The notes below the pieces were generated by a model that was not told the DNA's origin, did no database searches, and saw only the letters and a list, made by a program, of their open reading frames with translations. Shown here piece by piece: positions 44,158 through 55,809 of a stretch of DNA of 64,000 bases. Source of the stretch: Macrotrachela quadricornifera. Its lineage: Eukaryota > Rotifera > Eurotatoria > Philodinida > Philodinidae. The DNA lies in NCBI GenBank assembly GCA_022393335.1, contig JAJEKB010020703.1, positions 1 through 64,000 on the forward strand, read 5' to 3'. Position numbers and translations under genes: made by a program. Every line of letters starts with the position of its first letter. Position 1 is the first letter of the stretch.

Positions 44158-47100
44158 CTAAATTCGACGACCAGTCTTGTTCTTTAACCACTTTTCAAGT
44201 ACTTCTGTACTATCTAATTGATCTAAAATCGATGATTCTAATGTACACAATAGTAATGAATATAAACGTTCATCAGTCATAGTTGTACGCAATCGATTTT
44301 TCACGATCTTCATTTTGCTAAATGAACGTTCTACACTAGCTACACTAATTGGTAATGTTAAAAGATATTGATATGCTTTTCTTAATGAAGGAAGAGATGT
44401 TTTTCGTTGATGAACAAATTTACTTGCAAGAGTAATTGTTTCAAATTCAGAAAGTTTATCTTTAAATAATTGCACTTCATTATAAAGCAAATTTCCATCA
44501 TCAATTCCTATCATTTCAATTATATTTTCAGCATCAATTTTGGTAAAGTTGTTAATATACTTAGGTGACAATTTCGATAATGATTTAACATTTGAATCAA
44601 TTGATTTTGAAATTTCTTTATACTCAACAATAAGTTGATCCATTACTTGTCGGAATATTGTACGATAGTATTGCGTACTGAATAATAAAAACAAGTAAAT
44701 GGATTCTTAATAACAGACAAGTTCAGAAAAACTATACTCTTCCAATTAAACAATCATTTCTTTAATTAAATATAATTACCGTGAAAAATTAAAAGTTGTT
44801 TGTGGATTGTCATCAAGTCTTCGTGGTGGTCTTCTTTTTCGATGTTTACGATGAAATTCTTCATCTGGATTAATTCCATATCTTTTTGCTAACTGATCAC
44901 CAACAGCAATTATATTATTCAAATTAACTTCATCTGATCGTTCACGTTCTAATAATTGTATAGTTCCAGACAATAGCTCACCAGCTGCTAATAAATCTAA
45001 TTTTTCAGATTGAAAATGAATTGAAAGACTGTTAATCATGGCCATTAAGTTTTTCATAAAAACCAAATAAATAGTAAAATTTAATGTTATGATATTAGAA
45101 CTAATGGATTTAGCTTGTTGACGTGATTCTTGATCGAAATTAACCTGATTATTAGCTGTTGTATTAAGTGCTTGTATAATTTCATCAAATGACTCATACA
45201 TAGCTCTCATTGACTGATATTTAGCATTCCATCTAGTTGTTGCAGTGGTTTTTGGTATTAATGAAAACAAATTAGTTGAATATTTTTCATCAAGAACATT
45301 CATTCTCAACGAAAAATTAATAAATATTATTATACAAACCAATGATATGTTTAAAAAAAGAGATTCTACCTTTTCGTGCTAGAAGTAAAAAAAACATATA
45401 CAGTCTGTAATGTTCCAAAAAAAGCATATATATCTAAACTAGCTTCAGACGAATGTTTGACCACCGTATTGGATCTATGTGCTGAACAAGGAATGTACTT
45501 TATATCTCGATGTAATTTTTCAGAAACCTTTGCTTGAACACCATTCATTTGTCCACACATATTGTTAGCACAATCATATGATTGTGCAATTAATTTTGTT
45601 GTGTCAAGTCCGAGTTCATTTAAGACTTCTAATAAATGATTTGCTATACCATCACCTAAAATTTAACGTTCTGATTAAAAATCCGCAGAATCTGTTGATG
45701 TAAAATTTGCACTGAAAGCTATTTTAAAAATGTCATATATTTGATATAAAATGTCAAGATAATATGGATGGCTTCAACATTAAGAATTTTTCATTACAAA
45801 TTTATTAAAAGTCAATTTGATTTTATCAGCTCGTTATAAAATCTATTTATTTTAATTTGTTGCATATCTTACCAGTTTTTGAATGAGCTTCTTTGATTGA
45901 CACAAAACGTTCTTCTGGTTCGCCTTGTTCATTTACAAATCGAATGTATACAGATAACATGTCTTTTCGATTTGAATCTATAGAAGAATCAGCCATAATT
46001 GAATAATACGTTGCTTGACGTATTTCAAATAAATTTTTTTCTTGCACACATTCACCTAATAGTTGTATAAATTCATTTTGAGAATCTTTACTCATATAAC
46101 TAACCTAATAGAGAAGATATTTGTCCTTTTAGAAAAAAAAAATAGTAGAACATGTTTACTTTATATGGACGTGTATTATTATTATTTATCCAATCGTGTA
46201 GTATTGGATTATATTGAGATAATAGATTAACCAATTGATAAAAATTACCATCTTCATCTGTATGACCACGAAATGCTAAACCTTGACTTGCTAAAAATCG
46301 AGAACAATCAATTAGAATTTTTATTATTTGTTCGTTAGTTTTTCTTTGCTCAATCTTTTGTTGTTCTTGTTGCTGCAATTCTTTATTTAACATATAATCA
46401 ACGTTATTTTTACGTTCTTTAAAAATCATATAACGATTTAAAGAAGACTTGTGTGTTTCACTGGCTAAATGAACATATATTTTCCCTTTTTTTCCAGTAC
46501 CTTGACTACCTATATAAAAAATAAATTTCAAAATCAAATCGTCAATTGTTTAATAAGTTATATTTGGAAACCTTTTACTTTATTCCACATTTTCATACCA
46601 GCTGAAATCCAAGTATTTTCTGATTGTGCACCACCAGACCCATGACCAAATAGACGACAACAAAAACAATAAATTGAATCAGTTATTGGACTATATTCAA
46701 TTAAAGGAAATTCTTTGTACCACTGAGGAACAAAATGGCAAGTATTATTTTTCATTTTCAATTGTTTATTAACTGGGTATTGTGATAATAAAGGCTGATA
46801 TGGACCTTGATCGGTCAAATAATAAAGTTCGTTTTCATCAAAAACTTTCATTATAGATGGATCACGAGAAATAAGTTCTTCAGTTGATTGTATTTTATAA
46901 ACAGTTGTTGGTATAGACGGGATGTTTTCAAGTGTTTTATTACATAATATTAATAAATCATCTATAGATTCTTTTATTTTATTAAATCTTGATGTTGTTT
47001 CAAGTAAAAAATTCTTTACGCTAACTGTTTCATCAATTGCTAATTCAACAAGTTTCGATCCAAATTCAGTTTGTTTTAAAATGCATCTAATATCACCACA

Positions 47101-47921
47101 AATTTGATTTTTTAATTCAACAAAATGCTGAAATTGAACACTATCGAAAGATTTATCATCATCAGGTTTTAATATAACATCAGATGATAATAAATATTCA
47201 TCAACAGCTGGTAGTTCAGTATTTGTTTCATTTGATACTGTTGTTGATGTTTTATTCGAAATAATTGTTGATGATTTATTTGATGATGTGGACTCTAAAA
47301 ATATGATATTTAACTGATTATTATACATTAATTGGATTGGACTACTTGATGCTGATGTCTGTGTATCATCATCAGGTTTTAATGTAATATCAGATGATAA
47401 TACATATTCATCAGCAGTTGATGGTTCAGTATTTATTTTATTTGATACTGTTGTTGATGGTTCATTTGATGACGTGGATTCTAAAAATATAATATTTAAC
47501 TGATTATTATACGTTAATTGAATTGTACCACTTGATGCTGATGTCTGTATAGCGTCATCAGGTCTTAATATAACATCAGGTGATGATTCATATCCGTCAA
47601 CAGCTGGTGGTTCAATATTTGTTTCATCTGATATTGTTGTTGTTGTTGTTTTATTCGAAATAATTGTTGATGATTCATTTGATGATGTGGAATCTAAAAA
47701 AAATAATATTTAACTGATTATTGTATTACTCCAGTTATACTATTTGATGTTGGTGTATGTTGATGTTGACTATTATTTGTTTGTTTCATTTTTAATAATA
47801 ATTTTTCATATTTTTCTTTTGTATTTACACTATTGTGACATTTTTCACAATGGCGTTTAAAATTTTTTGCAAGAAGAACTTTTGAGCATAATGGACATTT
47901 TCCTAAAGAAGTACTGGACAT
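44158..47921 (-). CDS. hAT transposase with TTF-type zinc finger and hAT dimerisation region
   Basis: Exons read leftwards. N-terminal C2H2-like finger (CPLCSKVLLAKNFKRHCEKC) from Met at 47921. Then three near-identical Ser/Thr/Asp-rich segments. The large exon to 46558 has a TTF-type finger (FVPQWYKEFPLIEYSP...IYCFCCRLFGHGSGG). Next exon: HASETHKSSLNR-like helical part to ILHDWI. Exon to 45847: YYSIMADSSIDSNRKDMLSV with the first catalytic Asp region. After an intron 45873-45654: SYDCANNMCGQMNGVQAKVS, second acidic motif. Then TTRWNAKYQSM and, in the last exon (44685-44158), LLTLPISVASVERSFSKMKI with the conserved Glu and dimerisation block. Junctions at 45366/45304 and 44780/44685 keep frame. 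No internal stop was found in the joined exons. Confidence 0.82.
47270..47705 (-). repeat. triplicated ~200-bp exon unit in the hAT transposase gene
   Basis: Three copies spaced about 206 and 196 bp. Each has a TAATAATCAGTTAAATATTA segment ending in a splice-acceptor-like TTTTTAG, followed by TCCACATCATCAAATGAA coding a STSSNxS repeat and then a DVILKPDD-like segment. The unit may be spliced as exon plus short intron each time, or read through in the last copy (MYNNQLNIIFLE). Confidence 0.7.
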
Positions 47922-48659
47922 TCTGTTGATAAATCTAAAATAAAATTTACTAAATAAATACAAAAATTTTGATTTTGTTTATCACAGAGAGAATTATTGA
48001 TAAGTTTTAAACAATTCTCAATAACACAATGAAATAAAATGAAGAAATCAGTCTATGCGCCACCTACCGCGAAAGAGCGAACAATATAATTATTTGATAA
48101 TATTTTGAAGCAATAAACGATCATCTCTATTTTCGATCGTACATAATGCGACATACTCCACAAAGAAAAGATAGGAGAATTTAATATTGATCAAGAAGGA
48201 AAATTACTTTAAATTGTCATATACATATAAAAATATTATTATAGTGATCTTTTTTAACTCTTGGAAAATTTAAATTTTTAAAGGCAAATTAAACATATAA
48301 TGTTTCAGTTTATATTGTAGACTCGAAACGAGACAAAAAGGAGAAAATCACAATAAATCATTTTTAGTATCAGACTGAATATGAGACATATTTTTTAAAA
48401 AATTAAGGAGAAATTCTGATATATTTTCTCTTAGAATAGAGAAATTTTCAGACATATTTCCTACAGAACTGAAGAAAGTTGATATATATATTCTTCGAAG
48501 TGGGAGAATATCACCAATATATCGTCTTTGAAACGAGAGAAAATTTGCTATAAATTTTTGCCAAAATAGGAGAAAATCGAGCTCATATTTTCCCAAAGCA
48601 GGAGGGGGGTACCCTCCCCTAAGTCCCCCCGGTCGCGCCGCCCCTGTGTAGATTATTTC

Positions 48660-49897
48660 TCAAGAAATCATCTTTTCAAAAAGTAAGAAGATATTCTCAT
48701 AGCTCTTGAAATTCTGAATAACCCTATATATTAACTTATTTTCTAATATCTATCAATTTAAGAAAATCTGAGTGCTCAGTGACCGCATGGTAATTGACAA
48801 AAAGTGGTAAAATCTTAATAATAATAAAGTGCATCAAGTTGAAATAGTTATAAATCAATAAACTATTGATTTTTTATTTTTGTTGTTTTTAGTTAAATAA
48901 TTCTTTTTCTTTTTTATTTGTTTATTAATTTATTCTTCTCTTTTTTCTCTCAAACTAACTAAAGTATAAGAAGAAAAATAAAGAAAAAGAAGGAGAGATG
49001 TGAATATGTTTTTTTCTTTCTTTTTTCTTTTTTGGTTAAATTCTTGACCATCATCAGAATCTTGTTAACGTTGAGCTGTTGGTAATTGCAATAAATGTAA
49101 TAGATTTTTATCACCATCTAAAATAAAAATATAATTTATTATAATTAAAATTATTCTTAATAATATTGTATATTAAACTCGTTGTTGTTGAACTAAATCT
49201 TTTTATATAATATAATAAAATGGTTCAGGTGTACATATACTAAATAATTGTACATGTTTTGGATGTTTTTAATGAATCGATTTTATTGTATATGATCTTT
49301 ACAATAGAGATTTTATAATCATAATACCATGTTTGTAGCTGATTTTTAGTGTACTCAAAAAGTGAGTAAACCTCTAAAATCGGTCTGTGTGTCCAGTCGT
49401 CCAACCGTTTACACGATAACTCTGGAAAGCTACATCCATTTGAGCTGAAATTTTGTATACAGATCATTATTGACCAGACCATCTCTGAGTGGGGAGGTAC
49501 AGGGATTTTTTCAAAAAAATTTTTTTTCTCAGAATTATTTAAAATATATATGAATCGACTCAGTTTTTGACGCTGATTTTGAATATGATGTTAGTTTTTA
49601 ACCAAACCGGAGTTTTCTAACGGAACGTCGCCTGAAAAAGGTCTCAAAATGCACAAAAACTGTATCCAAAAACCAAATTTCCTAGATATGTTTCAAATGA
49701 CTAGTGATTTTGGAGTTTCCCAGATATCTGGTTTTGTAGTTAGTAAAAAGGATTATTGAATGGTAAAAACTCGAATTTGATAGCCATTAATATTGGTGAG
49801 CTATTATGAAAATACTGCAGCCTGTATCGATCGTACATCTCTTGTACAGTGTGTCCAGAAAGCCCCTTTCTAAAATTTTTTGACGATATTATCGCTA
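48660..49897. other. mostly non-coding; possible 3' gene remnant
   Basis: On the minus strand around 49245-49066 two short pieces look like exons: CTPEPFYYII then KDLVQQQR with a stop between, and after a TTTTAG, DGDKNLLHLLQLPTAQR-stop. Probably the decayed end of a host gene. The rest is AT-rich. The pieces are too short to name. Confidence 0.25.
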
Positions 49898-50753
49898 TTA
49901 TATTAGACTTTATGAACTTATTTTTTTTAAATGATAGATAGATATACTGAGTTTTTTTTTCTACGAGCAAGTTTCATAAGTACTATTCTAAGATATCATG
50001 TTTCAACGATATAGAAAAAATCAACTATTTCTAATTCCAAGAAAATAACAGTTATATTAAGTTGAATGTCAGCACTTTGTATATGAATTTTCATTCATTT
50101 AATATGTTGTTTTAAAAAAACAAAATATGCTAAAAGATGCAGCATGAAACACTCTACAATTTACAAAAAACAGTTTGTTTCATATATGAAAAAAGAAAAA
50201 TGATATTTTTTCGTAACGATGAATATCAGTGGCACAGAATTTTGAACATAAAATGTGTATATAAAATAAGCTGTTCTTTTGCAAATTGTTAAGCTTCTGC
50301 CGCTGCATCTTTTGGTATACTTTGTTTTTTTCTGTATTAAGGCATATCGATTGATGAAAAGGTAAAATAAGAAAAAAACAAGCTCATTTTGTATTAAAAA
50401 GAACATCGTTCTTGCACAATCGAAATCTGAATGCTTAAAGTTTTGTCCAGTTTGAAAGCGAAAAACGCAAGTATAAAATAACCAATCTTATATAAATTGT
50501 AGAGTGTTTCATGCTGCATCTTTTAGCATATTTTGTTTTTTTAATACAACATATTAAATGAATGAAAATTCATATACAAAGTGCTGACATTCAACTTAAT
50601 ATAACTGTTATTTTCTTGGAATTAGAAAAAGTTGATCTTTTCTATACCGTTGAGAGATGATATCTTAGAATAGTACTTATGAAACTTGTTCGTATAAAAA
50701 AAACTCAGTATATCTATCTATCATTTAAAAAAAAATAAGTTGATAAAGTTTAA
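49898..50753. mobile_element. large palindromic element with triplicated core (copy 2)
   Basis: Left arm from about 49898 pairs with the right arm to about 50753 (AACTTATTTTTTTTAAATGATAGATAGAT and complement; CATTTAATATGTTGTTTTAA and complement). A ~50-bp core with GATGCAGCATGAAACACTCT occurs in both arms (50117-50173 reversed, 50487-50540) and a diverged copy in the centre (50277-50330). The outermost ends are not well defined because a mariner element is inserted immediately to the right. Confidence 0.7.
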
Positions 50754-50755
50754 TA

Positions 50756-52748
50756 CTTAGGTCATAACAAAAGTAGTGGCCACCTCATCTTAATCGCTTA
50801 TAGTCTGGTCAAAAAAACAATTCTTTTTCTGATGAAAAGATAGAGCGTCTTTTGCTCTAACTTTCTATGCTAAATAATCACTATTCAATTGATATCATTC
50901 ATAGAGATTTCCTAATAAACTTATTTTTGTCGAAGTCCAGCTGGTACCAATAGTGCATATTATCATCCAAACATGTTGTCTTTTCGTATTTTTCTTTATT
51001 TTTCTGTTCTTCTTTCTTCCATCTCCTTTCTCTTATCTCTTCAAATAACTAATCGTCCATATATTTTCTACGGTACAAAAAAAATAATGGTGGTGAAACA
51101 GAAAAGAAATACACAAAGAAGTTCAACAATCGATTATTTTATCAAATGTTCAAAATAATCACCTTGGTTATCTACACACAACTGCATTCTTTGAATCCAT
51201 TTCTCAACGGTTTTTTTTATATTCTTCTTTGTTTATAGAGTAAATAAACTCGCTCATAGCATCATATAATGAGTCTGAATCACTTTGATCAGTTAGATTT
51301 TCTTGAATCAAGTCGAACAACCAAAAGTCACATGGTGATAAATCTGGAGAATTAGGCAGATGTGGTATTATCTTGAGACCTTCCGATTCAAGATAATTGG
51401 ACACATCTTTATGAACATGTGGTCTTCCATTATCATGGTGAATTTTAATACGAGCAGTGCCATATGAAGGTCTTTGACGTTTAATTTCATCAACAACAGG
51501 TTGTAAACAATTGCTGATGTAATAATGATGATCAATAGTTTCTCCCCGTTCTACACGATGAATAAAAACAGAACCATTCGACTTAAAAAAGATAGAGAAT
51601 AAGGTTTTTGGACCAAACTTACTACGTCAAACTACAGTAGGTGGAGGATCTCCTCTTCTCACCCATGCTGCATTAGATGACTTCCGAACAATTTGTGTGT
51701 GATTAAACCATGACTCATCACCAGTTATTATATCGCATAAACGCCATGATCCTTCTTGAAACTTTGCCAAATTTTGTCGACATATTCGAACTCGTTCGGC
51801 CCGTTAAAAGTCAGTGAAATCCTTGGGTATATAACGAGCGGTTATCTTCTTAAGGTTTAAATGACCAGTGATTACTCGCTGAACAATACCATGACTTGAA
51901 CCAGTTTTCTTCTGCACCTCTTCTATTGTAATATGAGGATCATCATCAATAAGAAGGCGCACCTGTTCAATATTTTCTGATGTTGTTTCAGTAACAGGTC
52001 TGCCAGGTCGTGCTTTACCTTCAATTTCTTCCCGACCTTCACGAAACCATTGAGCCCATCTTCTAACTGTTCTGTAAGATAGAGCTTGATCACCATGCAC
52101 AGAATACAATTCATCATAAAGAGAACTTGCCGGAATATTAAGTGTACTCCGTATTTTAATGTAATAGCGAAAGTTTTCTTTATTCATCTAAATGAATGAA
52201 TAGTGTTAAAGCTTAATCCAATAAAGTAACCTGTAGCGAGTCGTTTATTAAATCAAACTGATTACAAGCTTAACATACGCAAGACTAAACTACTCGTCTA
52301 AAAATGGAAGGTTTATATACCCGAGTCCAAATATCGAAGAATATTCCAGAAGTTTCCTAGTCAAATCAAAGGAAAGTGAAGAAATTAGTCCACCCGGAGA
52401 GAATAGTATAGAACAGAAAGAGGACAATGCATTTAAGTCACTTGGATATAAGAAAGAAAAGAGAAAAATATAGCATGTGTTTTCTAGAAGGGAGAGGAGA
52501 AAAATGAAAAGAAAAATACGAAAAGACAACATGTTTGGATGATAATATGCACTATTGGTACCAGCTGAACTTCGACAAAAATAAGTTTATCAGGAAATTT
52601 CTATGAATGATGTCAATTGAATAGTGATTATTTAGTATAGAAAGACAGAGCAAAAGACGCTCTATCTTTTCATCAGAAAAAGAATTGTTTTTTGACCAGA
52701 CTATAAGCGATTAAGATGAGGTGGCCACTACTTTTGTTATGACCTAAG
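50756..52748 (-). mobile_element. mariner-type transposon with ~245-bp inverted ends
   Basis: Ends CTTAGGTCATAACAAAAGTA (50756) and complement (to 52748), TA on both sides (50754-50755, 52749-52750). The inverted match extends about 245 bp with few differences, unusually long for mariner (typically ~30 bp). Carries one dead transposase gene read leftwards. Confidence 0.9.
51134..52187 (-). pseudogene. mariner transposase pseudogene
   Basis: Starts MNKENFRYYIKIRSTLNIPA with the paired HTH region (LSYRTVRRWAQWFREGREEI; GRPVTETTSENIEQVRLLID). After KDFTDF an in-frame TAA occurs, then RAERVRICRQNLAKFQEGSW and ITGDESWFNHTQ (first catalytic Asp). A TGA follows PPPTVV, then KFGPKTLFSIFF. IKIHHDNGRPHVHKDV (second Asp) and SPDLSPCDFWLFDLIQ (third Asp) are preserved, so this is the DD34D mariner type. 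A run of eight A near 51210 has shifted the frame just before the C-terminal WIQRMQLCVDNQGDYFEHLI. Two stops and one shift; catalytic residues intact. Confidence 0.88.
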
Positions 52749-52756
52749 TAATTATT

Positions 52757-53080
52757 AAAAATTGACCTCACATTCAAATTCCCGCCTTCAATTATCCTTT
52801 GCTCAAGTTTTATGGAAAAAATCCCTTTTATTATCACGTTATTCTTAGACCAATCAGTGGAATGCGGACATATAAGCAAGCAAACAATTTATTTCTGTTA
52901 GACTCTTTTTTACGAGAATAAAAACCGAAAAAAAACTTTAAAAAATTGTTAACTGTTGTAAAAATATGATTTTTGAAAATCACAAGAAGCTAATGGTATC
53001 ATTGAATTCCTGTACCCAAAAAACCTTTGGTCAAACTTTATAAGGAAAAAATCTCCTATATCTGCTACGGTTTGCTCTCT
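52757..53080 (-). mobile_element. helentron-like remnant (reversed, 5' portion)
   Basis: Reading leftwards from about 52916: TCTCGTAAAAAAGAGTCT, AAATTGTTTGCTTGCTTATA, TGTCCGCATTCCACTGATTG, the same order as in copies E and F. A decayed tandem unit (TTTATAAGG / GGTCAAACTTTATAAGG) lies at 52960-53060. No 3' hairpin end was found. Confidence 0.45.
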
Positions 53081-53256
53081 TAGCATTTAATCGAGTTTCC
53101 GGGGATATTCTCCAAACCCATCTAATCGTTGCCACATGCCCTGTGAAAGAATAAATGATACTGATTGATTGTTGCTTTCTATAGCGAGAGATTAAGCATT
53201 CAGATCAAATAACTTTTATTAAAAAATGTTTTTTATGAAAAGTCGAAAGTGTTCTT

Positions 53257-55536
53257 TCAACAATCATCGTTTGATTGTTCTTGAGGAAAAATACCCTTGG
53301 CTTCCATGGCTTTTAGTACTCGTTGCCAAATTTCTTTGCTTGCAACGTTATTTTCATCACCTGTTTCAATCGGATTCGACCTCATATCGAGTATTTTAAG
53401 AGTATAGTTGTTTTTCAAGAAGGTTAAAATAACTGTTTCACTTTCTGCAGTAATACAATTACTATTCAAGTCAAGTAATGTCAATTGACCAGGAAAAATT
53501 TCAAATAGACGAGCCAGTGTACGATCACCAATATGATTTTTATGTAAAACGAGTTCACGTAATGTAGGCACTTTGGCCAATGCAGACACTAACGTTACTC
53601 CGACTTCATCATTGATTCTATTTCCATATTCACTGAGATGAAACTTCATAAGACTTCGACTTTTCTCCAATGCCGAAATAATGAAATTCAAACCTTCAAT
53701 GCCAATTTCGTTCTTTGAGAGATTGATATCACTAAGTGTATGGTTATTTTCCATACCTAGTGCTATATCACGGCTACCTTCGTTATTGATTTGAGTGCAC
53801 TGCAAATTGAGTTTTATTAGAGTATCATTTTTTGCTAAAGCTTCTCCTAAAGCTGTAGCACCTTGGTTGCCAATTGAATTCCCACTAAGATCGAGTTCTT
53901 TCAGTGTTCTGTTTGTGGTTAAAATATGAGCGATATGACGAACACCTTGTTCACCAATATCATTCGCACCGAGATTAAGCTTCGTTATACTCGTATTCTT
54001 CTTCAATGCACCAGCAAGATATTCGGCTCCGTGATCGCCACACTCATTTGCATGTAAGCTAAGTTCTTTAAGTGTATTGTTTTTTTCAATCGCTTTCGAG
54101 AGCTCCCATGCGCTTTGGGGACCAAATAGATTATTGTCAAGAATTAGTTTTGTAATAGTAGTATTTATCTCAAGCATCGAAGCAAGATATTGCGTACCTT
54201 TGTAACCAATAGAGTTATCGAAGAGATTAATTTCTTCTACTGTGTTGTTTCTTTTGAGTGCTTCGGAAAGAAGACGTGTTCCTTCTTGTCGAAAATCATT
54301 ATGTTCAAGATTGAGCTTGATCACATTGCCTAGACCACCTTCTACTAACTGATGTCCATATATTTCACTGTAATAATATAATCGAAGTGTGACTCTGGTA
54401 ATTTTACTGTTTATTTTTAATGCCTTAAAGATTAAAATTAGACCATTATCAGCAAATTCTACACTGGTTTCTAGCCTGAGTGTGGTCAAACTTTGATTCT
54501 TTTCGAGTCCACGTGCAAGATGATCGGCTATTGCGTTACTAAAATTGCTGCATTGGACTTTGAGAATTTTCAAGTTATCAAACATAGCAAGTGCTGAAAA
54601 GCAGACAGCAGCAGACTTTTCCTTGATCTTGTCACATATTAGCTCAAGTTCAGTCAAACCAAAATTTAGTAAACCACTAGTCAGACATTGCATTCCAATG
54701 GGAGATAATTGATCGATAACTATACTTAAAGAAGTCCATCTTATTGGCTTTTTCATTAATTCTTCACAGAAATCAGCTACATCACCATCTAGAAGAATTA
54801 TCCTGGTTAAAAAGAGTTTATTTCTGTTGGACGCTTGGTCAAGTTCATTTTTCAGAGGTTGATCGAGTATGAGCTTACAGCATCTTTGACAATCACCCGC
54901 AGTCTTTCGTAATTCTTCTCTCCAAGTCAAACCATCGTTTAGCCTCTGTGACGTGAGATTCATCTTTGTCAGAGTTCGGTTAAACTTAAGGAAATTTGTT
55001 AGACATAATAGACTTTCTTCAGTAATACCACAATAGCTTATATCCAAACTAGATAAAGTTTCTGGAAGTGACTTGAGTAAAATTTCACAACCTTCATTTC
55101 CAATACATGCATATGCTAAGTTGAGTTCTTCAACTACTGTACTTGGTAAACAGCGCGCTAATGGTATGGTACCTTCTGTTCCAATGTCTTTATTATCTGA
55201 TAAATCCAATCTCTTTATTGTGCGATTATTCATCAAAGCATTTGAAAGCATATACATCATACCAGCATCGAGAATATTGCAAGTTAAATGGAGACGTTCC
55301 ACTGTACTGTTATTTTTTAGTCCAGCAAAAATATAAGCCTCAGGACGTTGTTCAATAGGAAGAGCAAAATGTACATTATCGCTATCATCTTCAACACCGA
55401 TTACTTCTAAGGTCCTGCAACGACTTTCGGTTTTATTTAGTTCTTTAAACAGTTCACCCCATTCATTGTCGGTAATTTCTGTAATCCTCATCGTTATCCA
55501 ACCGTATTCTTCAACGCTTTCTGCCCAGGCGACCAT
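53257..55536 (-). CDS. RNI-type leucine-rich repeat protein, 759 aa
   Basis: A single uninterrupted frame with roughly 20 ribonuclease-inhibitor-type LRRs from about residue 75 to 745. Clear units of ~28 residues include NRTIKRLDLSDNKDIGTEGT, NTVEEINLFDNSIGYKGTQY, NNTLKELSLHANECGDHGAE, NTSITKLNLGANDIGEQGVR, NRTLKELDLSGNSIGNQGAT and YTLKILDMRSNPIETGDE. The N-terminal ~70 residues (ITEITDNEWGELFKELNKTE) are not LRR. No NACHT, CARD or F-box is present, so it resembles the LRR part of NLRC3-like proteins standing alone. Expected to form a horseshoe protein-binding scaffold in the cytosol. Head-to-head with the F-box gene 273 bp away, possibly sharing a promoter; a TATATATAG at ~55591 fits. Confidence 0.9.
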   Translation of the reverse strand: MVAWAESVEEYGWITMRITEITDNEWGELFKELNKTESRCRTLEVIGVEDDSDNVHFALPIEQRPEAYIFAGLKNNSTVERLHLTCNILDAGMMYMLSNALMNNRTIKRLDLSDNKDIGTEGTIPLARCLPSTVVEELNLAYACIGNEGCEILLKSLPETLSSLDISYCGITEESLLCLTNFLKFNRTLTKMNLTSQRLNDGLTWREELRKTAGDCQRCCKLILDQPLKNELDQASNRNKLFLTRIILLDGDVADFCEELMKKPIRWTSLSIVIDQLSPIGMQCLTSGLLNFGLTELELICDKIKEKSAAVCFSALAMFDNLKILKVQCSNFSNAIADHLARGLEKNQSLTTLRLETSVEFADNGLILIFKALKINSKITRVTLRLYYYSEIYGHQLVEGGLGNVIKLNLEHNDFRQEGTRLLSEALKRNNTVEEINLFDNSIGYKGTQYLASMLEINTTITKLILDNNLFGPQSAWELSKAIEKNNTLKELSLHANECGDHGAEYLAGALKKNTSITKLNLGANDIGEQGVRHIAHILTTNRTLKELDLSGNSIGNQGATALGEALAKNDTLIKLNLQCTQINNEGSRDIALGMENNHTLSDINLSKNEIGIEGLNFIISALEKSRSLMKFHLSEYGNRINDEVGVTLVSALAKVPTLRELVLHKNHIGDRTLARLFEIFPGQLTLLDLNSNCITAESETVILTFLKNNYTLKILDMRSNPIETGDENNVASKEIWQRVLKAMEAKGIFPQEQSNDDC

Positions 55537-55809
55537 GTTTCGTAATCAAAAGTTTATCTAAAAATAAACAAAAAAAAACGACCACTTCTTTTTATATATA
55601 GAAATGAATAATATACTTATTGATCGTTAAAAGCGTAATACAAAAAATAAGAACGAATAAATAAACGAAACACGTGGTAACGAAATAGTAGGAGTAATGA
55701 TGCATTTATTTCTCACTACGGTGTGCGACTCAAGGGAGAAAACAGTAATCATATACTTTTTTTCGTATAGAATAGATGCACATGTAAATAATATTGCTAT
55801 TTATCCTAG
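55537..55809. promoter_or_regulatory. divergent intergenic region between the LRR and F-box genes
   Basis: 273 bp separate two start codons on opposite strands. It contains TTTTTATATATAG near 55588-55600 and AT-rich flanks. A shared bidirectional promoter is inferred from the arrangement only. Confidence 0.35.

Larger units (their letters stand above)
43973..48646 (-). mobile_element. hAT transposon, apparently intact, perfect 8-bp duplication
   Basis: Left end CAGGGGCGCCGCGAAGAGG (43973) and right end complement CAGGGGCGGCGCGACCGGGG (from 48646). TGTAGATT is exactly duplicated on both sides (43965-43972, 48647-48654). GGAGGGGGG runs occur just inside both ends. The sub-terminal right part (48330-48600) is a series of degenerate GGAGAAAATC / ATATTTT units, plausible transposase-binding repeats. 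It encodes one leftward multi-exon transposase with no lesion found. The best candidate for a recently active element in the window. Confidence 0.9.

Noticed and set aside
49740..50406. Two ~80-codon frames on the minus strand
   Set aside because: They lie in the arms or centre of a palindromic element and lack any protein signature.
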